Positions 25,170-33,625 are shown, counted from the stretch's first letter. The stretch is DNA of 64,000 nucleotides from Paenibacillus silvisoli (GCF_030866765.1 NZ_CP133017.1:6662001-6726000); one strand, 5' to 3'. Translations and numbers: made by a program. Notes: a model not told the origin generated them from the letters alone.

Positions 25170-25874
25170 TTGCAAGCATACGCGGAAGTTATCGTTCGAA
25201 CGATCGCCGCTTTTATCCTCCTCATGGTCACGTCGAGAATTCTCGGCAAGCAAACGATATCCAATATGACCTTCCATGACTTCGTGAGCGGCATCACGCT
25301 GGGCGCCATTGCGGCGAATCTGGCTTTTAACGACAAGCTCAATCATTGGCTCATCGTCGTATCACTGCTGATGTTCTTCGGCATCTCTTACCTTGTGTCC
25401 AAGATCGCGATCAAAAACCGGGCATGGAACCGGTTGGTATCCGGCACTCCGACCGTCGTCATTGAGAACGGCAAAATTCTCGAGGACAACATGCGAAAAA
25501 TCCGCTACACATTGGACTCCCTGGCCCAATCTTTGCGTGAAAAAGATATTTTCAATCTGGCGGAGGTTGAGTATGCTTGCTTGGAGGATCACGGGAAGCT
25601 GTCCGTCAAGAAGAAAAGCGAGTATGAGTGGGTAACGCGCAAAGATCTTAAGCTACACACCGCGGCTGTCCAGTCGTTCCCTGTCGAGCTGATTATGGAC
25701 GGCATAATCATGGAAGACAATCTCGCCCACAACGGGCTGACCGTTCAATGGCTGGAGCAGGTGCTCCGGCAGCGGAACAAGTCCGTATCCGACGTGTTCT
25801 ATGCTGTGAGAGGCACGCAAAATCAGTTGTACTTTGACTACTATCGGGACCACATTGACAAACCAATCGATTAG
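25170..25874 (+). CDS. DUF421 membrane protein (YetF/YcaP family)
   Basis: The 234-residue protein has three N-terminal membrane helices (T-I-A-A-F-I-L-L-M-V-T-S-R-I-L-G-K opens the family signature) and a cytoplasmic YetF domain (S-G-T-P-T-V-V-I-E-N-G-K-I-L, then S-F-P-V-E-L-I-M-D-G). The TTG at 25170 has AAGGAG eight bases upstream, better than the earlier in-frame TTG. In spore formers relatives sit in spore or envelope operons (YetF, SpoVA-associated); a specific role is unknown. Confidence 0.82.
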   Translation: MQAYAEVIVRTIAAFILLMVTSRILGKQTISNMTFHDFVSGITLGAIAANLAFNDKLNHWLIVVSLLMFFGISYLVSKIAIKNRAWNRLVSGTPTVVIENGKILEDNMRKIRYTLDSLAQSLREKDIFNLAEVEYACLEDHGKLSVKKKSEYEWVTRKDLKLHTAAVQSFPVELIMDGIIMEDNLAHNGLTVQWLEQVLRQRNKSVSDVFYAVRGTQNQLYFDYYRDHIDKPID

Positions 25875-26079
25875 CCCCGACCTCACTGCCCCCCCCCCCT
25901 TTACGGCTATTTGCTTCACTATGGTTTGAATTAGGGTCTTCCCGAACCATCTTCAAGCTCACCACGTTGAGCCGCTTCATACGTCTGCCTATTTCGCTTG
26001 AACTGCCTGACTGTTCACGGTCTGCCTGTCTACACGCTGTTCTAAAATACTTTGTAATTGTTCTCGACAATGCTTGCTT
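25875..26079. other. Intergenic stretch with a C11 tract
   Basis: Eleven consecutive C occur at 25889-25899. The minus strand after it reads K-R-L-N-V-V-S-L-K-M-V-R-E, which faintly recalls the start of RadC/JAB-domain proteins, but the rest is missing. I see no intact gene. Confidence 0.3.
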
Positions 26080-26749
26080 TCATAATATCTCTTTCTTACA
26101 AATACTTATTGGCTTTACTTTTTGAGATGATTGGTTAAGAGCATTTATAAATACCTCTGTTGGTTGTGCCCCGGATATCGCGAATTTTCTATCAATGACA
26201 AAGAAAGGTGCTCCTGTTATCCCTAATTGCTTTGCTGTGGCTTCATCTGAACGCACTTCGTTAGCATATTTGGATGGATCATGGAGAACTGCCATTGACT
26301 CGTCCCTATTCATTCCAACTGATTCTGCAATATCTGCTAATGTATCATGATCGCTAATTAGCTTGGCGTCCGTGTAATAAGAATAGAACAGCTTCTCTGC
26401 TAATTCCTTATCTTTCAACAGATTTGGCATATTGGGTTAAACGATGAGCATCAAACGTATTGGTGGGCTTCACCTGGTCGATATTATACACGAGACCAAT
26501 CAATGCCGCTTGTTGTTCAAGTTTAGCATGTGCCTTTTTCGCTTGCTCGATACTCATACCATGTTTCTCAGAGAGCAATTGATGCATATTTTTACCTGAG
26601 TAGAATGATTCTTGCGGATTAAGTTCAAAGCTTTTATATTCAATAACCACTTCATTCTGATGAGCGAATTGCTCCAGTGCAGACTCTAAACGTCGTTTAC
26701 CAATATAACAAAATGGACAAACATAATCCGACCATATCTCGATTTTCAT
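26080..26749 (-). pseudogene. FrnE-like DsbA-family oxidoreductase with frameshift
   Basis: The first frame (start 26749, AAGGAG upstream) gives M-K-I-E-I-W-S-D-Y-V-C-P-F-C-Y-I-G-K-R with the thioredoxin-fold C-P-F-C site, through F-D-A-H-R-L-T-Q-Y-A-K. A one-base shift near 26418-26424 in GAAAG moves to the frame D-K-E-L-A-E-K-L-F and the proper end G-I-T-G-A-P-F-F-V-I-D-R-K-F-A-I-S-G-A-Q. The joined protein (about 222 residues) matches 2-hydroxychromene isomerase/FrnE-type DsbA enzymes. AT-rich compared with flanking genes. Confidence 0.8.
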
Positions 26750-26796
26750 TCTGCATGCTCCTTCACTAAAAATTATCAAAAACCTGGGAAGTGAGC

Positions 26797-27441
26797 TTAT
26801 TTGTTATAAATAATAGGCATTTTTCTAATCAATTGGTTGTCACGAGCGGCAGAGTACATGAATTTAGCAACATTTAACCTAGAAACAGATAATTTAGCCG
26901 ATTTATCTCCGAATGAATAGTCATAAGATTGCCCTTTGTGTTTAACATTGGGGTTAATAATTCGAACGACTGTCCAATCAAGGTTCGATTGTTTAATAAT
27001 TCCTTCCATTTTCTTCATTTCTGCATGACCGTTTGGAAGGAACACTTTGGCTAATACATCTGGAAGCATCGTTGAAATGTTTTTCTTATCGTCATCCGAT
27101 TGCAACGCTGGCGTCGCAAGTGTAATTAACCTCTTTTTGTCAAGCTTTTTCATCGCTCTAACAATCAGTTCGTGTCCATCGGCAATCGGCGTGCCTTTAA
27201 GCTTTCGTGACATGTCAGATGCTGGTCCCAGTGTGCTGATTACGACATCCGCTTCAGCGACTGCCCTCTCGATGGTTGAAGTATTTGAAAGTTCCCCTTG
27301 TACAAGGGTCAAATTGGGATGTTTGAGGCTGATTTTTTTTGGGTTTCTAATATATGCCGTTACGAAATCTCCGTTTTCTAAAGCTAATTGTGTTACAAGC
27401 TGTCCAATTGCACCACTTGCACCGAAAATAGTGATATTCAC
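26797..27441 (-). CDS. NAD(P)H-binding SDR-like protein (NmrA/YwnB type)
   Basis: The 214-residue protein opens with the atypical-SDR glycine motif I-F-G-A-S-G-A-I-G-Q-L-V. It follows with A-D-V-V-I-S-T-L-G-P-A (about 70-80) and N-L-D-W-T-V-V-R (about 158-165), as in the NAD(P)-binding_10 family. A role as a redox sensor or reductase is likely; substrate unknown. It lies 16 bases after the other SDR gene in one operon, divergent from a TetR regulator. Confidence 0.85.
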   Translation of the reverse strand: MNITIFGASGAIGQLVTQLALENGDFVTAYIRNPKKISLKHPNLTLVQGELSNTSTIERAVAEADVVISTLGPASDMSRKLKGTPIADGHELIVRAMKKLDKKRLITLATPALQSDDDKKNISTMLPDVLAKVFLPNGHAEMKKMEGIIKQSNLDWTVVRIINPNVKHKGQSYDYSFGDKSAKLSVSRLNVAKFMYSAARDNQLIRKMPIIYNK

Positions 27442-27457
27442 ATTTTTACTCCATTAA

Positions 27458-28117
27458 TTATATTTTATCTTCAGTTATGAACTCTTCTACTCTGTCTCTT
27501 TTGGTGTACATGTCATACCAAATATCAGCGATTTTGTCTTGAACTCCTGAATTCGGTTGCATCCAAATTCCGATCGAAAGGTGACCCGCAAAAATACCTT
27601 TGTCAGCTAATTCGCTGTTCAAATTATAGATATAATTGCGAAGTCCTGAAACTGCAATTCCGACATTACCCATCCTCGGTACTGGGTGGATTGCAGCGCC
27701 TCCAGTCGTAAATAATAGAGCACCACTTTGCTTATCCAACATTTCCGGCAACACTTGTCGAACACTGGTTAACGCACCTAAAACATTAAATTGAAATTGG
27801 TATAATGCATTTTCTTCTGTTACATCTAATGATGGTGCTACTGTGTTGATGCTCGGCGTTGGACTGTATTCAAGAACATCAATAAATCCGTATCTTTCTT
27901 TAACAGCGGCGAATGCCATCTCAATTTGTTCTTTATTTAAAATATCTGCTTGAAATGAAGCCGCTTCAATGCCCAATTGTTCTAATTCAATAACCAGTCG
28001 ATTCAACTTTTCTTCATTTCGAGCAATAAGAGCTACGCGAAAGCCATTTTGTCCGAATTTCTTTGCAATGGACATTCCTAATCCTTCTCCTGCTCCAACG
28101 ATTGCTATAGTTTTCAT
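27458..28117 (-). CDS. Short-chain dehydrogenase/reductase
   Basis: The 219-residue protein has the cofactor motif I-V-G-A-G-E-G-L-G-M-S-I-A (about 5-17) and segments typical of SDRs (L-L-F-T-T-G-G-A-A at about 136-144). The catalytic Tyr-xxx-Lys motif is not in its usual form: the region reads V-S-G-L-R-N-Y-I-Y-N-L-N, lacking the Lys. It may therefore be a non-canonical or inactive SDR. First gene of an AT-rich two-gene operon opposite a TetR gene. Confidence 0.8.
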   Translation of the reverse strand: MKTIAIVGAGEGLGMSIAKKFGQNGFRVALIARNEEKLNRLVIELEQLGIEAASFQADILNKEQIEMAFAAVKERYGFIDVLEYSPTPSINTVAPSLDVTEENALYQFQFNVLGALTSVRQVLPEMLDKQSGALLFTTGGAAIHPVPRMGNVGIAVSGLRNYIYNLNSELADKGIFAGHLSIGIWMQPNSGVQDKIADIWYDMYTKRDRVEEFITEDKI

Positions 28118-28153
28118 TTAATATCTCCCCTTCAAATAGAATTAATTATCAAT

Positions 28154-28190
28154 AAGATAAATAATGGTTAGCGTGTTGTATATTTATCTT
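28154..28190. promoter_or_regulatory. Inverted repeat between SDR operon and TetR gene
   Basis: Perfect 10-bp arms AAGATAAATA / TATTTATCTT separated by 17 bases lie in the shared 197-base divergent control region. Probable TetR operator pair. Confidence 0.5.
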
Positions 28191-28314
28191 TTGTTTATTA
28201 TGATTAATATACGATCAGCATTCAATATTTAATATTTCCGATTTTGAAAAATAAAAATCAAATTCAACTCAAATGACGTTTAACTAACAAAAAAATATAA
28301 GGGAACGAGTCATA

Positions 28315-28908
28315 ATGAACAAAAAAACTGATTTGCGGATCATTCGCTCCAAGCATTCGATTAAAAAGGCGTTTATAGAGCTTCTTAATGAGAAGGGATA
28401 TGAAGGGATTACGATCCAAGATATTGCCGATAAGGCGATGATTAACCGGAATACATTTTACCTTCATTATCAGAACAAACCTGATTTGTTAAATGCGTCT
28501 ATGGATGAATTATTAGAAGAACTAAATAGTACACTCAATCTTTGTTCGAGCAGCAAATCTCCTGTAAGTGGCTCTATGCTTGAACAACTAATGCAAACCA
28601 TACTTGAGAAGATTAAGGACAATATTCCTTTTTACAAAGCATTGTTACTTGATGAGAATAGAATTTATGGTTTTCAATCAAAAATGGAGGAAATTATAAA
28701 AAATACAGTGGAAGATGGCTTGGATAATACTCCCCTGAAGATTTCAAAGGAATTATTACTCCAATATATCGCATCTACTTTTATGGGCATTGTAATATGG
28801 TGGGTTAAAAATGATTTTTCTTATACTCCAAAGGAACTCGCTTCTCAATTCGGAAAAATTCTAACTCATGGACACTTAAAAGCCGCAGGTATTTCAATCG
28901 ATGATTAA
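28315..28908 (+). CDS. TetR/AcrR-family regulator
   Basis: The 197-residue protein has a helix-turn-helix at about 22-62 (I-T-I-Q-D-I-A-D-K-A-M-I-N-R-N-T-F-Y-L-H-Y-Q-N-K) and a TetR_C_7-like helical domain ending near W-W-V-K-N-D. It is divergently paired with the SDR operon, which it probably represses. Low GC, like its neighbours. Confidence 0.87.
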   Translation: MNKKTDLRIIRSKHSIKKAFIELLNEKGYEGITIQDIADKAMINRNTFYLHYQNKPDLLNASMDELLEELNSTLNLCSSSKSPVSGSMLEQLMQTILEKIKDNIPFYKALLLDENRIYGFQSKMEEIIKNTVEDGLDNTPLKISKELLLQYIASTFMGIVIWWVKNDFSYTPKELASQFGKILTHGHLKAAGISIDD

Positions 28909-28957
28909 AGTGATAAAAGCTTACGAACAGTATCTGGGAAGATAGAGAAAGAAGGCA

Positions 28958-28987
28958 TAAAGGAGCCATCGAATGATAGCTCCTTTA
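28958..28987 (+). terminator. Terminator of the TetR gene
   Basis: Arms TAAAGGAGC / GCTCCTTTA, followed by TTTGTTAC. Confidence 0.7.
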
Positions 28988-29062
28988 TTTGTTACTACAC
29001 CGTCAATAATATTGTATTGCACTCTTGAAGACTAACAGAAACCTCCGCTCTTCGCTTTACCA

Positions 29063-29106
29063 CTACTTGTGATAAGGTTCACCGCGCTGTCTGTAATGGC
29101 AAGTTT
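29063..29106 (-). repeat. rlmH-end-like attachment-site remnant
   Basis: On the minus strand GGT-GAA-CCT-TAT-CAC-AAG-TAG encodes G-E-P-Y-H-K-stop, the exact terminal motif of RlmH. It is preceded by a block (CGCGCTGTCTGTAATGGC on the plus strand) shared with the copies at 25.0 and 36.2 kb. Same orientation as rlmH. Confidence 0.65.
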
Positions 29107-29110
29107 CTTC

Positions 29111-29749
29111 TCAACGTAGGTTTAACAACTCATCTAAAGTGAACCCGCCTACAACTTCAAAGCCATTGCCCTGCCCTCTTGGTTTTACAATGACGGTGCC
29201 TAAGTTTGTGATTTCCCCTAAACCAACCCCTTGAGGGAAACTGTGAGCAATGATAACTTTGTTGGTCCTAGGGGACGGTAATGTTTCTAATACAGAAGTT
29301 AATTCATTTATAGTGGCTTGCTGCTCGGCGGGAGGCACGGCACCGCTTAAATTATATACTCTAAACCAGAACGAATCGGTTTGGACATTGCCCTTACCAA
29401 AAGCCAATTCTGCGGTTTCCTTTGCTCGGCAAAAGGGACTAGCTAGAACCGGAGTTTGGACCGGGATTTGCAAACTGCGCAGCGCCTCACCAAATTTTTC
29501 AGCTTGTCTTCTCCCAGCCTCAGAAAGGTTTCTTTGGGTAGAACAATCATTGAAATCAATTCTCGAAATGTCCTCTCCTACTGTTGCCTCTCCGTGCCTA
29601 ACATAAAGAATGTAACCACCCTGACGAAGTGAATTTAGCAACGAGGGGTCTAATGGCCTTGATTTCAAAATACCTCCTGACGCATCAAGCGGCTGTGTGT
29701 GAAACATGAAGAGTAAGCATAAGATACTGGTGAAAAAAAGCCTTTTCAT
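29111..29749 (-). CDS. Secreted histidine phosphatase superfamily protein
   Basis: The 212-residue protein has a signal peptide at about 1-24 (K-R then a hydrophobic run, ending D-A-S-G). The phosphatase motif is L-Y-V-R-H-G-E-A (about 47-54) with catalytic His, then A-S-P-F-C-R-A-K-E-T-A and the second catalytic His in I-A-H-S-F-P. It resembles exported phosphoglycerate-mutase-like phosphatases. Substrate unknown. It ends five bases from the rlmH-like repeat, so its 3' end marks a segment border. Confidence 0.8.
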   Translation of the reverse strand: MKRLFFTSILCLLFMFHTQPLDASGGILKSRPLDPSLLNSLRQGGYILYVRHGEATVGEDISRIDFNDCSTQRNLSEAGRRQAEKFGEALRSLQIPVQTPVLASPFCRAKETAELAFGKGNVQTDSFWFRVYNLSGAVPPAEQQATINELTSVLETLPSPRTNKVIIAHSFPQGVGLGEITNLGTVIVKPRGQGNGFEVVGGFTLDELLNLR

Positions 29750-29820
29750 AATTTACATAGCTCCCTTTGAGTTCGTAAGTACCATGAAATAGTGTGTCCC
29801 GCAAGGAGGTGAAAATTAAA

Positions 29821-29853
29821 ACGGGTAAAGGACGAAACATTCCCCTTACCCGT
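29821..29853 (-). terminator. Terminator of the chrA gene
   Basis: Arms ACGGGTAA / TTACCCGT, then TTTTAATTTTC on the minus strand. Confidence 0.7.
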
Positions 29854-29862
29854 TCTTTGTAT

Positions 29863-31079
29863 TTACAATAACCACAGCAGCACTCCGCCAGCTGCACCAG
29901 TTACAACAACCACCCAAGGCGGCAGCTTCCAGAAGACCAGCATGACAAACAAAATGACGGCTAGGGCGAAATCCATTGGCTCCAAAATAGCTGTTGTCCA
30001 AAGGGGATTATACAATGCAGCAAGCAATATACCAACTACAGCTGCGTTGATTCCAACCAATGCCCCTTGGATTCTCGTACTTTTTCTTAATCCGTTCCAA
30101 AACGGAAGTGCTCCGATTACAAGAAGAAAAGCTGGCAGAAAAATCCCGAAGGTGGCAACCACTGCCCCAAAAATACCTCCGGCCATAGCCCCAAGGTAAC
30201 CTGCAAAAGTAAACAACGGTCCTGGAACCGCCTGCGTAGCTCCGTAACCCGCCAAGAAATCTTCTCGGCTAACCCATCCAGTTGGTACTACTTCACCTTC
30301 CAGTAGCGGTAATACAACGTGTCCGCCACCGAACACCAATGAACCGGAACGATAAAAGCTGTCGAATATCGCTAACCATCCCGTTTCCGCTGATCCCCTG
30401 AAGATCGGTAGTGCTACTAGCAGACCAAAGAACAAAACTAAACAGACAATAGCAAAAGATCTACTAATTGAAATATGAAGGTTTGTTGTTCCTTCCGTAA
30501 CATCATCTTTACGATAAAGCCATAAACCGATTACCCCTGCTACAGCGATCGTGAGTACTTGACTGTATGCTGTTTGCCAAAACAATGTGACGGCAGCTGC
30601 AATGACAGCGATTGTTACTCTGTTCCGGTCAGGAGTAAGTTTTTGCCCCATGCCTAGAATAGCATGGGCAACGATTGCTACAGCTACGATCTTGAGCCCA
30701 TGAATCCATCCTGCACTACCTAAATCAAAGCCTTGAAGCAAAAAGGCAAACGCAACCAACGCAATTACAGATGGCAAAGTGAAACCTAGCCACGCAACAA
30801 GCCCTCCGAGCAAACCTGCTCTTACAACACCGATGCCAATACCAACCTGACTGCTCGCTGGACCAGGGAGAAATTGACAAAGGGCTACTAAATCAGCGTA
30901 ACTTCGTTCATCCATCCACTTACGACGACGTATGTACTCATTGTGAAAGTAACCTAGGTGAGCAATCGGTCCACCAATGAAGTTAGACCTAATTTTGTGG
31001 ATACAATCAGCACTTCAAGAAGTGCTCCAAGTTTCCTCTTTTGATTATCTTTCGATACCTCTTGCTTACTCGCTTGCAT
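29863..31079 (-). pseudogene. chrA: Chromate transporter ChrA with an early frameshift
   Basis: The long frame (from ATG 30915, 350 residues) starts inside the family at M-D-E-R-S-Y-A-D-L-V-A-L-C-Q-F-L-P-G-P. Upstream in another frame the true start is visible at ATG 31079 (AAGGAGG site): M-Q-A-S-K-Q, then L-L-E-V-L-I-V-S-T-K-L-G-L-T-S. At about 30985 one base is missing (TCA-TT-GGT-GGA), after which the frame continues G-G-P-I-A-H-L-G-Y-F-H-N-E-Y. Two CHR halves with about ten helices follow. Intact, it would export chromate. Translation restart at 30915 would lack the first conserved G-G-P-I-A-H-L-G-Y motif. Confidence 0.82.
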
Positions 31080-31266
31080 ATCGTCTCGTTACCTCCTTTG
31101 CCTTTTTCTTTTGTGTGAGTTTAATCGTGGATTTCTTTAAATAATCATAAGCTTTTCTCCTTGCTTCATGAAGCACCTTTTCCCCATAAGGTGTAGTCTC
31201 ATAGTACTTTCTTATTTTCCCACCTACATTTCGATCTTCTCGACAAAATCGAATCTTCACTTGCAT
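31066..31266 (-). pseudogene. PadR-type regulator, C-terminal remnant
   Basis: Sixty-six residues read N-V-G-G-K-I-R-K-Y-Y-E-T-T-P-Y-G-E-K-V-L, the wing and following helix of PadR regulators, and the end overlaps the chrA start by 14 bases. The DNA-binding N-terminus is absent: a stop lies six codons upstream and no matching frame is seen. PadR-chrA operons are known in Bacillales, so this is probably the lost chromate regulator. Confidence 0.6.
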
Positions 31267-31601
31267 GATCGCATCAACGAGTCACCGACAAGGTGGACGG
31301 GCTTTTTCTTTGTCCAGACGCAAGTACCCCTCACCCTTTACGATCGTGATCTAGAGTCTCTCCCTTTCTGCAAAGCGAAAGTACCGTAAGAAGCGCGTTC
31401 GCTGCCAGCATAGACGCTTCTGACACTTTTCTTTCCCGGCCTTGGAGGCCTCTCCGATTCCACAATGCCCGCTTCCTTCCGTGGGATGTGACGAGGATGC
31501 TCCACTCAAAAAACGAATGCTCTATGTACCTTTCTAGAGTTTCCTTACCCCGTAACCTACACACATATATACAAATCCATGCCCCGCAAGGAATTCCGCA
31601 A
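31267..31601. other. Degenerate intergenic stretch
   Basis: About 330 bases between the PadR stub and the rlmH-like repeat. An open minus frame exists, but its composition and lack of a ribosome site argue against a gene. No RNA, repeat or mobile element is recognised. Confidence 0.4.
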
Positions 31602-31634
31602 AAAAACTTGCCCTTATTTATGATACGGTTCACC
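31602..31634 (-). repeat. rlmH-end-like attachment-site remnant (best match)
   Basis: The minus strand encodes G-E-P-Y-H-K-stop (core 31614-31631). Over 30 positions (31602-31631), including bases after the stop, it matches the real rlmH end (38166-38195) at 28. Same orientation. This is the closest of four copies. Confidence 0.75.
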
Positions 31635-31657
31635 GTAACCCCTACAACAGCTAAAAC

Positions 31658-31685
31658 TTAGGGCATCCGGTTAAGGATGCCCTAA
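31658..31685. terminator. Terminator-like hairpin
   Basis: Arms TTAGGGCATCC / GGATGCCCTAA close to the quinone reductase end; no clear T-run on either side. Confidence 0.45.
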
Positions 31686-31810
31686 TGATTATGCTGGTTG
31701 ATTGCAGATCCGCTATCGTCAAGTTACGCTATTTTACCCCTCTGTTCTGCTGCATGCTCCGCCGCTTGGCGAACCGATTACTGCGAGGCTTGATTTGCAG
31801 GTGATCTGAC

Positions 31811-32344
31811 TTATACCGTCACAGACTGCAATGTCACGTATTTAACATAGGCGGCAGTATTTTGTGCTAGTTGCTCATCGCTTACATGCATAACTCCGTT
31901 AAGAATAAACGGTGTCATAAAGGTCGTGCCGATCAGATTGTTGGTAGCTTGAATCGGCTTCAACAATTCCTCCATAGTAAACCGGTTATATCCAGTATGC
32001 TGATAAGATTCCGCAGGACCGAACGTAGAAACCGCCACTCCCAATTGTTTATCGCGCATCTTGTCGCCGCCTTCTCCGTAAGCCCAGCCGTAAGAGAGTA
32101 CTGCGTCAAACCATTCCTTCAGTAAGGAAGGCGTGCTGTACCAATAGAAAGGAAACTGTAGAATGATACGATCATGAGATGTAAGCAAGGCTTGCTCCTT
32201 GGCCACATCAATTTTGAAGTCAGGATAGGATTCATACAATTGGTGCACAGTAACATTGCTTTGGCTTTGTACCGCTTCCATCCAAGACTTATTAATTCTA
32301 GACTGATTGATGTTCGGGTGAGTTACGATGACTAATGTTTTCAA
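31811..32344 (-). CDS. Flavodoxin-fold NAD(P)H quinone oxidoreductase (KefF/YwrO type)
   Basis: The 177-residue protein starts at TTG 32344 after AAAGGAGAG and reads L-V-I-V-T-H-P-N, the FMN loop. The signatures Q-F-P-F-Y-W-Y-S-T-P-S-L-L-K-E-W-F-D (about 63-80) and Y-G-W-A-Y-G follow. It reduces quinones by two electrons, limiting electrophile stress. Its upstream operator TTTGTA-CA-TACAAA matches that of the MarR gene next door, so it is probably repressed by that protein. Confidence 0.88.
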   Translation of the reverse strand: MKTLVIVTHPNINQSRINKSWMEAVQSQSNVTVHQLYESYPDFKIDVAKEQALLTSHDRIILQFPFYWYSTPSLLKEWFDAVLSYGWAYGEGGDKMRDKQLGVAVSTFGPAESYQHTGYNRFTMEELLKPIQATNNLIGTTFMTPFILNGVMHVSDEQLAQNTAAYVKYVTLQSVTV

Positions 32345-32364
32345 GGGAATCTCTCCTTTAGTTG

Positions 32365-32378
32365 TTTGTACATACAAA
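32365..32378. promoter_or_regulatory. MarR-type operator before the quinone reductase
   Basis: TTTGTA-CA-TACAAA, 20 bases upstream of the start codon, shares both 6-bp arms with the site at 32900-32913. Confidence 0.65.
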
Positions 32379-32393
32379 TTTATTTTAATTAAA

Positions 32394-32429
32394 ATTCCCA
32401 CTTCATCCTGATTTATGTTAAGTGGGAAT
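32394..32429 (-). terminator. Terminator of the MarR gene
   Basis: Perfect 10-bp arms ATTCCCACTT / AAGTGGGAAT and a TTTTAATT tail, 20 bases after the MarR stop; it insulates MarR from the quinone reductase promoter. Confidence 0.75.
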
Positions 32430-32448
32430 AGGTAAAACCGTTATGATA

Positions 32449-32877
32449 TCAAACCTTTTGCCCCAAATCGCGGCCTGCATCGTGAAGCATTTTGGTTAGC
32501 TGAATGCCGGCCTCTTCGCCTAATATCTCAGAGTAACGCCTTTTAAGTTCCTTCCATGCCTGCTTAATGACCGGCATAAGCTCAACACCTGCCTGCGTTA
32601 GCTCGATCAGCGATAACTTGCCTGCGGCATGGCTTGTTATAAGTCCCTTGTACAGCAGCTTCTCTATAAAACGAGTAATTGTAGATGGCGTCAAATGTAA
32701 CACTTCGCCTAATTCTTTCTGGCTAATGCCTGGCTTTTCCTGGACAGCTAAAAGCAAAAAGGCATAAGTCGGTGACAAACCGGTCGCTTTAAATGTATCT
32801 TCCGCCATTTTGGTTATTGCTCTGTTAAGTAAAGCCGAAGAGAAGTACATGCAGTTTTGAAAATATTTATCCAGCAT
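32449..32877 (-). CDS. MarR-family regulator of the quinone reductase
   Basis: The 142-residue winged-helix protein starts M-L-D-K-Y-F-Q-N-C-M (ATG 32877, GGAG eight bases upstream). Core: I-S-Q-K-E-L-G-E-V-L-H-L-T-P-S-T-I-T-R-F-I-E-K-L (about 43-66). A single cysteine lies at residue 9, the region where redox-sensing MarR proteins of the OhrR/YodB kind carry their reactive Cys, so quinone or thiol sensing is plausible. A palindrome sits just upstream and a second copy before the quinone reductase gene. Confidence 0.87.
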   Translation of the reverse strand: MLDKYFQNCMYFSSALLNRAITKMAEDTFKATGLSPTYAFLLLAVQEKPGISQKELGEVLHLTPSTITRFIEKLLYKGLITSHAAGKLSLIELTQAGVELMPVIKQAWKELKRRYSEILGEEAGIQLTKMLHDAGRDLGQKV

Positions 32878-32898
32878 ATGCATTACTCCGTTCTTCTC

Positions 32899-32914
32899 AT
32901 TTGTATATACAAAT
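32899..32914. promoter_or_regulatory. MarR autoregulatory operator
   Basis: Perfect 16-bp palindrome ATTTGTATATACAAAT, 22 bases upstream of the MarR start. Confidence 0.7.
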
Positions 32915-32980
32915 ATAAACCTCGAAATATGAATTGTCAACTGACGAGTAGTCATCGAGGTATCGATAGAACCATTCTCC

Positions 32981-33171
32981 CTTACAAGCTCTGTTCGGTC
33001 ACTCCCGTTACCGGATCGAAGGTCAGCATCTTATCATCTTGGACGAGCCGACCAACCATCTGGACCTCACGAGCATACAGGTTATGGAGCAAGCTCTGAT
33101 CCATTTTCCCGGCGCGGTCATTACGGTAGCCACGATCGCTTCTTCATCGATAAGATCGGAACCAAGCGTCT
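32981..33171. pseudogene. Fold-back fragment of an ABC-F gene
   Basis: Bases 32981-33032 equal the 3' end of the ABC-F gene at 16054-16105 in the same orientation. From 33033 the sequence flips and continues as the sense strand of the segment slightly upstream in that gene, coding I-L-D-E-P-T-N-H-L-D-L-T-S-I-Q-V-M-E-Q-A. It has several synonymous changes and a two-base loss in ACGGT(GA)GCC. It is therefore a rearranged relic of a diverged paralogue. Confidence 0.75.
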
Positions 33172-33256
33172 CCTATACGAGAATTAATGATAACACACTA
33201 TGGATGACTTGACGTAATCAATGCTGTGCATGAAACCTCCAACGTCTCGCGCAATG

Positions 33257-33487
33257 TTATTTTTGCGAAAGGAGGATCTCATCGATTTCGCTTTTTAACA
33301 ACAGATACCGATGTACATTTCTCATGATGGGAACTTTGGTTAGATTATTTTTTTCTACATAGATCTTCATTTGGTCCTTGGAGAGACCTAAAGTTCTTCC
33401 GGCTTCCATTACGGTTAATACAACTTCTTTGCTTGTTGCATTAAACGTATCTTTCACCTTCAGATTCCAATCCTGAAAACTTTGCAT
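33257..33487 (-). CDS. Small helix-turn-helix protein, 76 aa
   Basis: The sequence E-V-V-L-T-V-M-E-A-G-R-T-L-G-L-S-K-D-Q-M-K-I-Y-V-E-K-N-N-style gives a helix-turn-helix of the excisionase/HTH_17 shape, ending in L-L-K-S-E-I-D-E-I-L. AGAGG stands nine bases before ATG. It is not next to an integrase. It could be a DNA-binding recombination-directionality or regulatory factor of the accessory segment, which is inferred from fold alone. Confidence 0.55.
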   Translation of the reverse strand: MQSFQDWNLKVKDTFNATSKEVVLTVMEAGRTLGLSKDQMKIYVEKNNLTKVPIMRNVHRYLLLKSEIDEILLSQK

Positions 33488-33595
33488 AAAAGGTAACCTC
33501 TTCCGATTCTATTTGATCCGTATACTTCATTATAGCACGAACTTACACGGATACATAAATTCGGCCATATGTCATTAGTATAACCTCCTGTATGC

Positions 33596-33625
33596 AAAAA
33601 CCCGACCTCATGCGGTCGGGTTTCT
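33596..33625 (-). terminator. Terminator of the desaturase gene
   Basis: Arms AAACCCGACC / GGTCGGGTTT and five T on the minus strand, about 100 bases beyond the desaturase stop. Confidence 0.75.

Noticed and set aside
24897..25346. N-terminal extension of the MBL-fold protein
   Set aside because: The extension reads through an operator and an att-like repeat; the ATG at 24896 has a good ribosome site.
25889..25899. C11 tract as a phase-variation switch
   Set aside because: It lies between genes, 15 or more bases beyond the DUF421 stop, and no promoter or frame depends on it visibly.
31331..31633. Possible 100-aa minus-strand gene
   Set aside because: Noise-like composition, no ribosome site, and it crosses the attachment-site remnant.
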